DNA of 64,000 nt from Streptomyces sp. P3 (GCA_016893485.2 JAFEKX020000001.1:4588001-4652000); one strand, 5' to 3'; shown: positions 16,541 to 28,111, counted from the stretch's first letter. Translations and numbers: made by a program. The notes: a model not told the origin generated them from the sequence alone.

Positions 16541-16562
16541 TTGGCGTTCCGCGCCCCCGTGC

Positions 16563-17350
16563 TCAGTAAGTCAACGCGTCCTGCGCGCTAGGCAGCCAGT
16601 ACGTCACCCGCAGCGAGTCATCGACGTACACGCCCTTCGTCGGCAGAGTCGGGGTTGCCGCCGGGCTGATGCTGTTGTTGTTGCGGTCGAAGAAGTAGAC
16701 GGCGAGGGACTTGGCGGTGTGGCCGTTGGTGCCGGTGCCGTTGTCTCCGTTGGAGAGGGCTACGCCGGCGTAGCCGGACTGGCCCGGGGGTGAGGGTGGT
16801 GACTGCCTGGGGCTGGGACTCCTTCATCACCGGGGGACCGACTGGGCGTCGTCGAAGTTGAGGGCGGGGTAGTAGTAGAGGTCGCAGGTCTTGGTGCCGG
16901 TGTTGGTAACCGTGAGCAGCATGTGGTTGATGGGGCGGGAGACCGGCTGAGCCGTCACCTTCGTGTTGGCTCCGCTGCACGGGACGCTGCTCGTCGAGGT
17001 GTTCGTGCCGGTGTTCGTGCCGGAGTTCGAGCCGGACCCCCGCTCGTCTTGCCGCCGCTCGACTTGCCTCCGTTCGAACCCGTCGTGCCGCCCGAGCCGT
17101 TGTCGCCCCCGGTCGAGGAGTTGCCCGACGTCGAGTTGCCCGACGTGGAGTTGCCCTGCGTCGAGTTGCCCTGCGTCGACTTGCCCTGCGTCGAGCCGCC
17201 CGTCTTCTCCGGCGCCTGTGTCGACGTCTGTGCCGCTCCCTCGTCCTGTACTCCCAGCTTGTCGTTGCAGGCGGTGAGGGAGAGGGCGGCGAGGGCGACG
17301 GTGGCCGCGGCGAAGAGGCGGGTACGGGGACGGGCGGTGAACGCGGACAT
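16563..17350 (-). CDS. DUF4232-type secreted lipoprotein
   Basis: About 262 residues. A signal peptide (RLFAAATVALAALSLTAC) has a lipobox Cys at about residue 28, so the protein should be lipid-anchored outside the cell. It is followed by a Ser/Thr/Gly/Gln-rich linker with 15-bp repeats encoding GNSTQ and GNSTS (DNA about 17110-17195). The C-terminal beta-sandwich-like DUF4232 region shows VSRPINHMLLTVTNTGTKTC, FFDRNNNSI and a final VYVDDSLRVTYWLP. Frame changes near 17038, 16845 and 16790 must be repaired. It is divergent from the HTH/membrane regulator at 17558. Function unknown. Confidence 0.75.
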
Positions 17351-17486
17351 GGTGATCCCTTTCGGAAAGGTGGGGAAACGTGGGAGGTCGCCGGCCGCCC
17401 CACCGTTCGGCGGGCGGCGTGCTTTGATGACCGCAGCTTGTGCCGCCTTCCGTCCCACCCGCTACGGCAGCCGGGATCCACGGGAA

Positions 17487-17540
17487 CCTGGAACGGTCGC
17501 ACCGGCTCTTACCTGGGAACAGTGACCCCTGGAACGCTCG
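17487..17540. promoter_or_regulatory. Direct repeats upstream of the XRE-type regulator
   Basis: CCTGGAACGGTCG at 17487-17499 and CCTGGAACGCTCG at 17528-17540 are 13-bp direct repeats with one mismatch and 41-bp spacing. They lie between the divergent lipoprotein and regulator genes, so they are candidate binding sites for that regulator. Confidence 0.35.
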
Positions 17541-17557
17541 ACTGGAATGGGGGCACG

Positions 17558-19089
17558 GTGGCGGGGCCTGAGGAGACGGCCGATTTCGCGGCGCTGATAC
17601 GGGAGCTGAAGGACCGGTCGGGGCTGAGTTACGGGGTGCTCGCGAAGCGGCTGCACATGAGTACGTCGACGTTGCACCGCTACTGCAACGGCGATGCCGT
17701 GCCCACGGAGTACGCCCCCGTCGAGCGGTTCGCCCGGCTCTGCAAGGCGACCCCGGACGAGCTCGTCGAGGCCCACCGCCGGTGGATCCTGGCCGACGGG
17801 GCACGCCAGCGGGAGCGGAAGGCCGCCATCACCGGCACCACGACGAACGCCACGAGCGCCACGACCAACACCGCGAGCGCCACGGCGAGCCCGACCGCCG
17901 CCACGAGCGCCACGTCCAACACCGCGAGCGCGCCCGGGGCAGCCGCGCCCCTCCGGATCCGGGCACCAACACTGGCACCCCCGCACCCGCCAACACCAAC
18001 ACCAGCACCAGCACCAGCACCAGCACCCTTGCTCCCACCGGAGCCGGCACCGCAGCCAACGCCCACGCCCACGCCAGCACCGGCACCGGCACCGGCACCA
18101 CCACCCCCGAACCCCCACCCTCCCAAGAACCCCCGCCCCCAACACCCCCACCCCCACAACCGCCGCCGCACCCCTCCTCGCCGCAGCCGCCGTAGCCGTC
18201 GTCCTCGCCGCCACCGCTCTCGTCCCCGCCTCGTCTCCGGTGACGACCGCAGCGGTGACCGTAAGCAGGAGGCCGGTTCCGTCACCTCCGCCGGGCAGGG
18301 CACCGGCACCGGATCGTCCTCCGCCCCGCCGAAGTCGACGTCGAAGGCGACCTCCTCGCCGTCCTCCTCCACCTCCCCTCCGACAGCACGAGAGCCCTCC
18401 GAGTCCTCGAAGACGAGCGGCAACGCGGCCGCGGGCACGACAAGCGGCGGCAGCGGAGGCGGCGGTACGGACCAGACCGCGGCCGTTCCACTGACCGTCA
18501 CGACCCGGCCGTACGCCTGGGAGAGTCCGTGCAGTCAGACCTACCTGGTCGACGAGGACGCGGCGAAGGTGCCGCCGCCGCCCACCGAGCAGGACGCGCC
18601 GAGTTGGGTGAGTGCGCTGGGGGCGGTGTCGGCCGGCAGTCAGTATCTGGAGCTGACCGTTCAGGGCACCGGTGAGGACACCGTCGTACTGCAGTCGCTG
18701 AACGTGCGGGTGGTCGGCAGCGGGGCGCCGCTCGCCCGGAACGCGTACACCATGGGGTATGTCGGCGTCGGCTGCGGCGGCGGGGTGCCCACGCACTCCT
18801 TCGACGTCGGGCTGGACGCGACCCGGCCGGTGGCCACGCCGAAGGCCGGGCAGACCGGGCTGCCGTACAAGGTGAGCGAGAGCGATCCCGAGGTCCTGTA
18901 CATCACGGCCGCCGCGGCCTCGCACGACGTGCGCTGGTATCTGGAGCTGGCGTGGAGCAGCGGCACCCGGCACGGGGTGCTCCGCATCGACGACCAGGGA
19001 AGCCGTTCCACACCAGCGGGATGAACGGCCGCCCGCGCTACGGCTATTCGCTGGACAAGAGCGAGTGGGTACCGCACCAGGACGACTAG
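17558..19089 (+). CDS. XRE-type HTH regulator with transmembrane and extracytoplasmic domain
   Basis: About 510 residues starting at GTG 17558. The N-terminal XRE helix-turn-helix (ELKDRSGLSYGVLAKRLHMS, then LHRYCNGDAVP) spans residues 8-65. A long Thr/Ser/Pro-rich linker is encoded partly by CCAGCA-type hexamer repeats near 17996-18027. One TM helix (LLAAAAVAVVLAATALV) lies near 18170-18240. The extracytoplasmic part has CSQTYLVDEDAAKVPPPP, GVGCGGGVPTHSFDVGL and a final RYGYSLDKSEWVP. Several frame changes in the linker (about 17940-18280) and one near 19010 must be bridged; then the stop is 19089. The architecture suggests a one-component regulator sensing an external signal. Its partner could be the divergent lipoprotein. 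Confidence 0.75.
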
Positions 19090-19773
19090 CGGGGCTGCAC
19101 CCGCACCCCGCCCGGTCGTTCGCCTTGCCAGCCGGCGCCCGACTCACTCCACTACACGAGGTCACCCGACCACCCGCTATCGCATCCCCCATCCGGTGCA
19201 GGCCTGCGCCCGGACGCTCGGTGCCCCGGGGTCGCGCTGTCCCTGCTGGTCGGCGACGACCGTACGGCCGAGCCCCGGCGGGTGTCTGCGGGTTCCCGCT
19301 GGGCATCCGAGCGATCCGGGTGGGTGTGCTGACCGTGCTGCGCGGCGGCGACCGCCTGGTCAGCGAGCAGCAGTACGCGGACGCACCCACCCAGACCTCG
19401 GCGCAACGGGGGCGGGTATGGCGGGGAGTACGACGGCCGGTACCCGGACGGCACGATCGCCACGCCCGCCACGCCCGCCATGGCCGCCATGGCCGCCACG
19501 GACAAGGTCCCGCACCACGAACGGCAGGACGACGATCGCCGCCGTGATCCCGACGTCGAGCCGGTCCCCGCTGTCGCGGACGGGCGCCCGGCCCTGGTCC
19601 GGCGGGAAGGGGACGTGCCGTCGTAGGGCGCGGGCGGTGTCGGGGGCGGGGGCCGTGGCCGTCGCGTTGACACGAACCGTCGCCGCACGTTGACTGGCAG
19701 CACGGCGCAGGGCAGTGGCCGGTGCACGGACGAATCCCAGAAACGCCTTCGGGCGGAACGGAAGCGACTCCCG
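19090..19773. other. Unresolved region, probably one damaged gene
   Basis: No single frame is convincing. On the plus strand a frame reads GVLTVLRGGDRLVSEQQYAD and, after one shift, DKVPHHERQDDDRRRDPDVE, ending at 19626. On the minus strand two frames give membrane-like pieces (GITAAIVVLPFVVRDL and VAAMAAMAGVAGVAIV). A GCC/ATGGCC repetitive stretch lies at about 19465-19500. I cannot choose the strand. Confidence 0.3.
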
Positions 19774-20133
19774 ATGATGTACGACCAGACACGCGCCCAA
19801 CAACCCGCAGGTCAGAACAAGGTTCCCTCCGAGCGCCGCACCCCGGGCCCGGAGCCGCTGCTGCCGTCGGGCGAGCGGGACCAGGTTCTCCAGCGGCTGC
19901 GGCACGCGCTGAACACCTTCGCGGACACCCCGCGCGACGCGTTGCAGGAGGCGGAGAGCGCCTACGACGAGGCGACCGCCCACCTCGTCACCGCCCTCGC
20001 GGCCCGCCGCGACGCCCTGCGCGCCGCCTGGGCCGACCAGGACCCCGAGGCCCAGTCGGAGTCGGAGTCCGAGGAGTTCCGCAACGCGCTGCGGCAGTAC
20101 CGCGAGATCACCCAACGGCTGTTGCAGCTCTAG
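19774..20133 (+). CDS. Conserved-looking small soluble protein
   Basis: About 119 residues from ATG 19774 (or 117 from 19777), MMYDQTRAQQPAGQNKVPSE. The C-terminal two thirds is a charged helical region (LQEAESAYDEATAHLVTALA, then EEFRNALRQYREITQRLLQL) that could be a coiled coil. No family recognised. It converges on the large ATPase operon, 66 bp from the end of that operon. Good GC third-position bias supports it being real. Confidence 0.5.
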   Translation: MMYDQTRAQQPAGQNKVPSERRTPGPEPLLPSGERDQVLQRLRHALNTFADTPRDALQEAESAYDEATAHLVTALAARRDALRAAWADQDPEAQSESESEEFRNALRQYREITQRLLQL

Positions 20134-20198
20134 CAGTTGAGCGGGCGGGTCGGCGGCCGTCACGCCGAGGACGCGGCTCTACGACAGCTCCGTGGCCG

Positions 20199-23100
20199 TC
20201 AACTCGCCCCGCTCGCCCGGGTGATCGCCGACTCCACCGCCCCGATCCGCTCGGCCAGCACCCCGAGTGCGGCGACGGCCCGGCGCAGCGGTTCCTCGTC
20301 CGCCGCACCCCGCTCCCGCACATGGGCCGCCTTCAACTCGGCCCAGCGCGCGGCCTGTTCGGCGCTCAGCGTGCCGCGCAGCTCCCCGAGCTTCAGCAGG
20401 TTCGCCTCGGCGCCGGTCGCCAGGGTCTGCGCCTCTGCGGTGTAGTGGTCGTCCACCACGGCAGCCAGCTCACGGGAGTTCATCACCGGCTCGATGCGCT
20501 GGGCGATGCGGTTCATCGTGCGGTACGACCCTGGAGCCGGAACGGCGGTTCCGTGCGGGCCGCGTCCGTCGCCCCCGCCGACGCCATGTACGCGGAGTTG
20601 ACCGCGAGCACGGTGTCCCGGGCGGTGAGCAGGTGCCCCAACACCGCGACGACACGGCCGAGTTCGGCGGGATCGCAGGCGTAGGACAGGCGGTCCGCGC
20701 GGGCCGAGGGTCGCCTTCCGCGAGCCGGATCAGCAGGTCCAGGTCGGCGCGGTCGCGGCCGGCCAGCGGGGCGAGGACCGGGTTGGAGGTCAGCGCGTTC
20801 TCGACGAAGCTCAGCGCGAACACCGCCTCCTTGCCGGTGAGGACATCGCCGAGGTTCCAGACGTCGGCCCGGTTGGCGAGCATGTCGGGGACCCGGAACC
20901 GGCCGCCCGACTCGGTGTAGGGGTTGCCGGTCATGCAGACGGCGAACCGTTTCCCCGTAGGTCGTATGTACGCGGCACGCCCTCCCACACGCCCTCCACC
21001 CGCCGCGTCGCATCGCACAACGGGATGAATTTCTCCAGGAGTTCGGGCGAGGTGTGCTGGATGTCGTCGAGGTGGAGCAGCACGTTGTTGCCGGCCGCGA
21101 GCGCGAAGTTGACCTTCTCCACCTCCTGGCGGGCGGTCGCGTTCGGCGCCTCGGCCGGGTCGAGGGAGATGACGCCGTGCCCGAGCGCGGGCCCGCTGAC
21201 CTTGACCAGCACCAGCCCGAGCCGCTCGGCGACGTACTCCATGAGGGTCGTCTTGCCGTACCCCGGCGGCGAGACGAGAGCAGCAGCAGGCCGCTCGTGT
21301 CGGTCCGCCGCCCCTCCCCCGTCGTACCGATCTGCCGCGCCAAGCTGTCGCCCACCAACGGGAGGTACACCTCGTCGACCAGGCGTCCCCGCACGAAGGT
21401 CGACATCACCCGCGGCCGGTACTCGTCGAGCCGCAGCCGGGCACGCTCGGCCGCCACGAGTGCGGTACGGCGACGCTGGTACGCGCGATGAGCGGGGACC
21501 TCCGAGGTCATGAACTCCCTCGTCCGGCCGAGGAGTTCGTCGATCCGGAGCGACAGAGTCCCCGCCGCGATGCGCGGATGGGTGCCCAGCAGTCCCCCGA
21601 CCGTCTCCGTCAGCCGCGCGTCCGACTCGTGGCGCGGGACGTCCGGGCAGAGTTCGGCGGCCACCGCCTCCGCGAGGTCTCCCGGGTCGGCCTCCGTGCC
21701 GGACGCCGTCGTGTACGCGGTCAGCCATGCCTCCACCAGCTGGCGGCGGGCGGGCAGGTCGGCGACGGCACGCACATCGTCGTCGTAGGCCGAACTCCCC
21801 ACCGCGCGGCGGAACTTGTCGAGCAGGGTGCGGGCGGCGGCGCTGATCACGAAGCCTTCGGGGCCGGTGGTCAGTTCGTCGAAGAGGTACGCGGCGGCGG
21901 GCTCGCCCGTGTGTCCCGCCAGCTCGGTGAGGAAGTCGGCGACGGCCGGGGTCGGCCCGAAGGTGTCACGGGCCCGCGCGAGCGAGCGCGCCCGGCGGGT
22001 CCAGGCCGCCCGTTCCTCCGGGCTCGTGCCATGTGCCCAGAACTCCAACGCCTCGGCACGGGCGGCGGGTTGGTGCCGCAGCAGGCCCGCGCCCTCGTAT
22101 CGGCGGAGCACTGCGGCGAGGATCGCGGTCGCGTCGTGGTCGTGCACCCCGCGTTCGTAGCCTTCGTCGTACGACTCCTGCGCGGCCCGGCGGACCAGGG
22201 CGGCGAGGTCGGGTTCCTGGGCGAGGGCCGGGGCGCCGTGTTCGTCGAGGAGGCGGGCGGCGAGGTGTTCGGCGCGATAGACCCGCGGTGACTCGGAGGG
22301 CAGCGGGCGGTCCCAGAAGCGGCGGGTCGCCGCGAACTCCGGGTCCCTGACCGGGGTTCGGTAGTCCGTGCCGGTGAGGGCGAAGGCGAGGCCGTCGCCG
22401 GACGGGACCAGGGTGAGGTCGAGGGGCTCGGTGTTCACGGTGAAACGGTGGCGGCCCAGGCGCAGGGTCCGGCCGCCGTCCGTGGAGAGGTCGGCGCGGT
22501 CGCGCAGGGCGCGGGCCGCCTCCTCGCGGGCCGAGGCCAGTCGGCCGGTCAGCTCCTCCGCCCTCACCTGGTCGCCGAGGTCCCGCAGTTGGGCGACCGT
22601 GCGGCGGATCTTCGTGACCAAGGGGTCGGACGCGAAGTACGTGCTGACCGCGTCGGCGTCGGCGAGCGTGGCCGCCCGCCGCACCACCGTCTCCAGGACG
22701 CGGGTCGCCGAGGCGGCCAACTGCTCGGCTCTGCGGGCGCGTTCGTCAGCGAGGGTCTGCCGGCGGGCGGCGAAGGTCTCGTGGATCTCGGTGCGCTTGC
22801 CGGTGAGTTCGGCGAGGAAGTCGTCGAAGTCGGTGAAGCGGGCTTCCAGGTTCTCCACCTGCACCAGCAGCCGCGCGAGTTGGGTGTCGCAGGCCTCCGG
22901 TGTCGCCGCGTCCGCGAGCGCGCCGGTCACCGCCTGCCCGAGCAGCGCGAACTCGGCCGCGAACTCCGCGCGTCCTTCCTGGTCTTGAAGCTCCCGACGG
23001 CGGGCGACCAGGGTGGCGCGGGCCCGGTTGACGCCGCCCAGGACCTCGGCGATCCGCTCCAGGATGGACGTACGGACCGTGGCGTCGCCGATGTCGAGCC

Positions 23101-25007
23101 CGGCGATCACCTCGGTCACCGTCCGCAGCCCGTCGGTGAGTTCGTCGAGCCGGGCGGCCAACGGCGCCGCCTGCGCGACCGTGGCCAGCTCCCCCGCCTC
23201 CGCGACCAGCCCGCCGATCACCTCGTGGTGCCCGGCGAACGCGTCCTCCCGCCCCAGGAACGCGACCGCCCGCCGCCCGAACGCCCCGAGCTCCGCCTCC
23301 GCCTCACCGGCGACCTCGTCGATCCGCGCGGTGTCCGCGTAGCGCATCTCCTTCAGCGTCAGCAAATGCCCCTGCGCACGCCGGAGTTCCGTCAGCCCCG
23401 CGACCCACCCCGCCGCGTCCCGGGGCACCTCGCCCCGCAACCGCCGCACCAGCCCGGTGAGCCGCTCCGAGGCCCCGGCGAGGGCGTCGGCGGCCTGCCC
23501 GGTCAGCGTCCTGACCGTCTCGAACTCGGCCAGGACCTGTTCCGCCGTGCCCCGCACCTCCTCCAACGGGCTGCCCACATCACCGAGTTCGGCGTCCCCG
23601 AGCCAGTGGTACGCGTCCGCCGCCCGCACACACGCGCCGATCAGCGCCTCGTACACCTCCGTCGTGGGTTCCATCCCGGCGACCGCCCCGCGAGGGACAG
23701 ACAGTCGGAGATCCCCGCACGAGATCGGCGTTGCCGACCCTGAACAGTGGCCCGGAGCCGACGAGTTGAGCGGCGGCATAGGTGTCCGAGACGTACGGGG
23801 TACGCCAGACCCGCACCGGATGGACCCGGGCGGTCTCCCCGTCCCCGCCCGCGCGCAGCACCGTGAGCACACCGTCGTCGAAGAGCGCCCAGCCCTGGCA
23901 GGACAACGGGTGGGCGACCTCCTTGCGGATCATGTTGTACGGCAGCAGCAGGCTGCGGCCGGGCACCCGCGCCCGGTACGCGAACAGCACGTCCTCACCG
24001 TTGGGCGAGCGCACCACCCGCTCCAACTCCATTCCCTCGGTGTCCACTTCGAAGAACTTCCACACCCCCGTGGCCAGGCAGTACCCGCCCGGGAACACGA
24101 TTCCCTGCTCCTCGGGCAGCCGTTGACACGACAGCCCGATCCCGTCGAGCCGTACGACTCCCTTGGTCAGGGTGTTGAAGACCAGATATCGGCGGCTCTC
24201 CTCCCTGTAGGGACGGACGCGCAGCAGCACCAGCGCCCCCACCCGCGCGTACGCGATCTCCGCGTCGGCCGCCGACTGCAAGGGTCGTCCACGGGTTCGA
24301 GTAGATCCCCTCCCCGTCTCCGTGTCGTCCTCCACCTTCACGGTGAGCGTGCCGCCGACCGTGCCGACGTACAGCCCGTCCTGGATCCGGACATGCGGAT
24401 GCCGTCCGGCGACCTGGTCCTCGCGGTCCGTCTCCGTCCAGTCGACGTCGTACGGCGGCGGAAGGACGTGATCGCGCTCGCCGTGCGCGTCCAGGAAGGT
24501 CGCCGACCGGCCGTCCTCCGGCACCGCCCAGCGCAGCACCCGGATGTCGTCGGCTTTGTCGCCGGTGCGGAAGACGGCGAGCAACTTGCCCTCAGTGCGC
24601 CGGAGTTGGAGCAGCCGGGCCTGGCGGTAGTAGCGGTGCAGGGCGGTGAACTCCCGTACGAAGTCCGGGTCGTCGAGGAGTCCGGGTACGGCGTCCTCGG
24701 GCAGCCGGCGCAGGTCGTGGCGGTCGTGCAGGGCGAGGACGTCGGCGACCGTCGTCTCGCGGGTGACGCCGTGGGTGACCTGCCGGCCGAAGAGGAGCGT
24801 GTCCCCTACGGCGACGAGGTCGCGGGGGGCGCGGCCGGGTGCTCGGTGTCGAGGCGTTCGGTGCCGGTGAGTTCGAGGCGGGTGGAGCCGAACTCCTCGG
24901 TGCGGCGGGCGTTGAGCGCCTCCCGCGCGGCGGGCGAGTTCGGCGGCCTGTGCGGCGAGGCGGTCGCGCAGGACCTCGTAGGTGCCGGTGTCCAGGCCGG
25001 TGGTCAT
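20199..25007 (-). CDS. Very large AAA ATPase, annotated as DNA repair ATPase in relatives
   Basis: About 1,600 residues when at least six frame changes are bridged (near 24900, 24290, 23720, 21285, 20955, 20700 and 20530). The N-terminal third is beta-rich (VAVGDTLLFGRQV, HVRIQDGLYVGTVG, TLTKGVVRLDGIGLSC). The middle is a long helical, coiled-coil region (about 23650-22450). A C-terminal AAA module has Walker A SPPGYGKTTLMEYVAERLGL, a Walker B-like NVLLHLDDIQHTSPELLEKF and a sensor-like CMTGNPYTESG. Relatives in Streptomyces carry the name DNA repair ATPase, but I know of no direct evidence for repair. It is the last gene of an operon after a YqiJ-like protein and a YqiK-like flotillin, so a membrane-microdomain-linked remodelling role is more plausible. 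Start at 25007, 82 bp after the flotillin stop. Confidence 0.8.
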
Positions 25008-25089
25008 GGGTCCCTCTCAGGTCGTGGGTGGGCTGGGCCGGGTCCGGAACTGCCGTCCCCTGTGCGGCAGTTCCGGACGATCAGTGGGG

Positions 25090-27204
25090 TCAGACCTTCG
25101 CCGGGTGGCCGTTGAGCGCGGCCAGCGGGGTGTCGGCGAGGCCCAACTCGCCCGCCCTGTCCAGCAGTTGCCGTAGCCGGCCGGCGTTCGCCGTGTCCGA
25201 GGTCATCAGCTTCATCAGCAGCGCGGACACGGTGAGGTTCTGCACGTCGGCCGTGGAGACCGAACCGAGGACGCGGGCGAGGTCGTCGGCGATGTTCGAG
25301 GTGCCGTCCAGCCAGGGACGCGCCAACGCTTGCGCCGTCTGGGAGTTGGCGACGAAGCCGTCGACGCTCTTGCCCAGCGAGATTGACGACATCAGCCGGT
25401 CGAAGAAGACCGAGTCACCGCCGACGATGTCGATGTCGGCGTGCTCAAGACCGGTCGCGAGGACCGTGGCCTGCGCCTCGGCGACCTGCCGCTGCACATC
25501 GAGCCCGGCGAGCCGGATCTCCTTCTCGGCCTGCAGCCGCAGCCGGTACTCCTCGTGCCCGCGCGAGGCGTCGTCGAGGGCGGCCATCGCGGCGGCCTTC
25601 TCGGTCAGGCCCTCGGCCTCGGCCTTGAGCTTCTCGCCGATGCCGGTGGCCTCCGCGAGCGCGTTCGCCCGGACGCCCTCGGCCTGCGCGAGCACCTTCG
25701 CCTGCGCACCCTCCGCCTCGGCGAGCGCCTTGGCCCGGGTTCCCTCGGCCTCCGCGCGCAGCCTGGCCTCGGTGGCCTCGGCCTCGGCGCGGCCCGCCTT
25801 CACGGTGACCTCGGCCTCCTTGTCCCGGACCTGGACCTCGGCGAGTCCGGCCGCCGCCGCCTCCGCCTGAAGACCTTCCGCGAGACGCAACTTGGCGCGG
25901 GCGTCGAGGTCGGCCGACTTCAACCGGGCCTCGGCGAGGGTGAGTTGCTCACCCGCACGGTGCTTGGCGGCGGCCTCCGCCGCCTCGGCACCCTTGATGT
26001 CCTTGACCAGTTTCTCCTGCGCCTCCGCCTCGGCGGCGATGATCACCGACTGGCGGGTGCGCTCGGCCTCCTCGACCACCCGCAGCTTCTTGATGGCCTC
26101 CTCCTGCTCGGCGACCGTACGGTCCACGGCGATCCGCTCCCGCACCACGTCCGCGACCTCGCGCCGCTCCGCCTCGACCTCCTTGTCCCGGGCGATCCCG
26201 GACAGGCTCGTCTCCCGTTCCCTGGCGATGACTTCGAGGAGCCGGTCCTTCTCGATCCGTTCGTTCTCCACGGCGATGACCCGCTCGCGGTTCTTCTGCG
26301 CGACGGCGATCTCGCGGGCCTGGTTCTCGCGCTGGACGCCGAGTTGCTCCTCGGTGCGGAGGAACGCGGCCTGCGCGCCGAGCCGTTCCTCCTCCTGCAC
26401 CTTCGCGGTGGCGGCCTCCTCCTTCGCGCGCAGGGTCTCCACCTCGCGCCGCTGCCGGATCTCCGCCTCCGCCTGCCGGCGCTCCAACTCCAGGATGGTC
26501 TCCCGCGCGTCGACGTTCTGCCGGGTGATCTCCTTCTGCTCGGTCCGCTGGAACTCGTTCGTGCGCACATGCTCGATGGTCGTCAGCTCGGTGATCTTCC
26601 GGATGCCCTGTGCGTCCAGGATGTTCTGGTTGTCGAGCTGCGTCATCGGCGTCTGCTCAAGGAAGTCGATGGCCGCGTCGTCGAGGTGGTAACCGTTCAG
26701 GTCGGTGCCGATGACCTGGATGATCCGGTCCCTGAACTCCTCGCGCTTGGTGTAGAGATCGACGAAGTCCAGCTGCTTCCCCACGGTCTTCAGCGCCTCG
26801 GAGAACTTCGCCGCGAAGAAGTCCTGGATCGCCGCCGGGTCGCTCGCCGTCTGGGTACCGATGGCCTGCGCCACCTTGATGACGTCCTCGACGGTCTTGT
26901 TGACCCGCACGAAGAAGCTGATGTGGATGTCGGCGCGGATGTTGTCCTGGCAGATCAGGCCCTCGCGCCCGGTGCGCCGGATCTCGATGGTCTTCACCGA
27001 GATGTCCATGAACTCGGCCTTGTGCAGCACCGGCAGCACGACCGCCCCGGTGAAGGTCACGTCGACCTTCTTCGTCTTCGACACGATCAACGCCCGCCCC
27101 TGCTCCACCTTCCGGAACAGCCGCCCCACCACGAGGAGCAGGGTGAGCGCGATGAGCAGGAGTACGGCGACGAACACGCCGATGCCGACGGTGATGGCGT
27201 TCAT
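25090..27204 (-). CDS. Flotillin, YqiK-type
   Basis: Intact 704-residue SPFH-domain protein. An N-terminal TM helix (IGVFVAVLLLIALTLLLVVG, residues 7-26) is followed by the SPFH/band-7 domain (residues about 35-200). A very long Glu/Ala/Arg-rich coiled coil (about 200-560) includes EA-repeat stretches such as EAEGTRAKALAEAEGAQAK. The C-terminal flotillin tail is about 560-704. The order YqiJ-like then YqiK-like matches the enterobacterial yqiJK pair, in which the membrane protein and flotillin form one complex. Flotillins scaffold membrane microdomains. Start at 27204 chosen because the TM helix begins right after it; the longer upstream frame is non-homologous. Part of the operon with the giant ATPase. 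Confidence 0.93.
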   Translation of the reverse strand: MNAITVGIGVFVAVLLLIALTLLLVVGRLFRKVEQGRALIVSKTKKVDVTFTGAVVLPVLHKAEFMDISVKTIEIRRTGREGLICQDNIRADIHISFFVRVNKTVEDVIKVAQAIGTQTASDPAAIQDFFAAKFSEALKTVGKQLDFVDLYTKREEFRDRIIQVIGTDLNGYHLDDAAIDFLEQTPMTQLDNQNILDAQGIRKITELTTIEHVRTNEFQRTEQKEITRQNVDARETILELERRQAEAEIRQRREVETLRAKEEAATAKVQEEERLGAQAAFLRTEEQLGVQRENQAREIAVAQKNRERVIAVENERIEKDRLLEVIARERETSLSGIARDKEVEAERREVADVVRERIAVDRTVAEQEEAIKKLRVVEEAERTRQSVIIAAEAEAQEKLVKDIKGAEAAEAAAKHRAGEQLTLAEARLKSADLDARAKLRLAEGLQAEAAAAGLAEVQVRDKEAEVTVKAGRAEAEATEARLRAEAEGTRAKALAEAEGAQAKVLAQAEGVRANALAEATGIGEKLKAEAEGLTEKAAAMAALDDASRGHEEYRLRLQAEKEIRLAGLDVQRQVAEAQATVLATGLEHADIDIVGGDSVFFDRLMSSISLGKSVDGFVANSQTAQALARPWLDGTSNIADDLARVLGSVSTADVQNLTVSALLMKLMTSDTANAGRLRQLLDRAGELGLADTPLAALNGHPAKV

Positions 27205-27453
27205 GACATGGGTCCTCGTTGGGTGAGAGGGGTTGGATCGTGGTGGGTGGTGCAGTGGGCGTCCGGCTGCCCGCGGGGGGCCAACAGGAGCGGGTGGCGA
27301 GGCCGTTGGCGGCGCCGGGCGACAAACGTCCGGGGCCAGCACCTGTTGGCAGACGCCCGTGGGTCAGCCGCCGTTGGCCGATACCCGTGGGCCGCAGACA
27401 GCCCCCGTAGGGCCAACTCGCCTCAGCTGAGCGCTTGTTGGCGGCCCATCGGC

Positions 27454-28111
27454 CTATCCCGGCGTGCCGGGCGGAGCCAGCAGCCCCGAGCCCGGCCCCA
27501 GCTCGCCGTCCGGCGGATACGGTGTGACCCAGAAGAACTCGCCCACCTCGTCGTAGGCGTAGAGCAACCCCGTGCTGCCACTGCCGAGCACGCCCGCCGC
27601 GGTGTCGCCGGCCGGCAGCCGTACCTGGACCACCGCCGCCGAGCCGTCCCCCGCCCTGACCTCGGCCTGGCCGAAGCCAGTGTCCACCCGCCCGGTGCGG
27701 ATCGTGCAGGTCAGGCCGACGAAGTCCAGCCGCGAGGGCCCGGGTTCGTCGGGGAACAGGCGGTGCAGGGGTCGTACGAACAGCTTGGTCGCGCGCCAGG
27801 AGACGTACACCGTGCCGACCAGCACGGCCGCCCCGACCAGGATTCCGACGGGCCCGGACGGGACGAGCAGCACACTCGCGCAGTAGCTGATCAGCCAGCC
27901 GACGGAGACGAACAACGAGAAGGCGAGAGTCACCGGGACCCCGCCCAGTCCCCAACCATTGCCGTGCGCGGGGAGTTGAAGTGCATGTGCGCGTGGCCGT
28001 GGGCGTCCGCCGCGCCCAGCGCGACCAGCAGCCAGAACAGGACGACGACCACGAGCGCCGCGGTGAAGACGACGGTGGGGAAACCGGTCGCGGCAGCGAG
28101 AAACGCCCCAT
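27454..28111 (-). CDS. YqiJ/NfeD-like membrane protein with OB-fold tail
   Basis: About 219 residues. Two or three TM segments are visible (FPTVVFTAALVVVVLFWLLV, LAFSLFVSVGWLISYCASVL, VGILVGAAVLVGTVYV). A C-terminal OB-fold-like domain (VGLTCTIRTGRVDTGFGQAE to TGLLYAYDEVGEFFWVTPY) is typical of NfeD/YqiJ proteins that partner flotillins. One missing G right after the ATG (28111) and one frame change near 27950 are inferred. First gene of the operon. The 250-bp gap before the flotillin gene contains GTTGGC- and CCCGTGGG-type short repeats but no gene. It is divergent from the PucR-type regulator. Confidence 0.8.

Noticed and set aside
17110..17200. CRISPR-like array in the lipoprotein gene
   Set aside because: Units are 15 bp, contiguous and in frame, encoding GNSTQ/GNSTS; no spacers and no cas genes.
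20199..25007. Several separate genes instead of one large ATPase
   Set aside because: The fragments join end to end in a consistent order at likely indel sites, and together match the length and domain order of single proteins in relatives.
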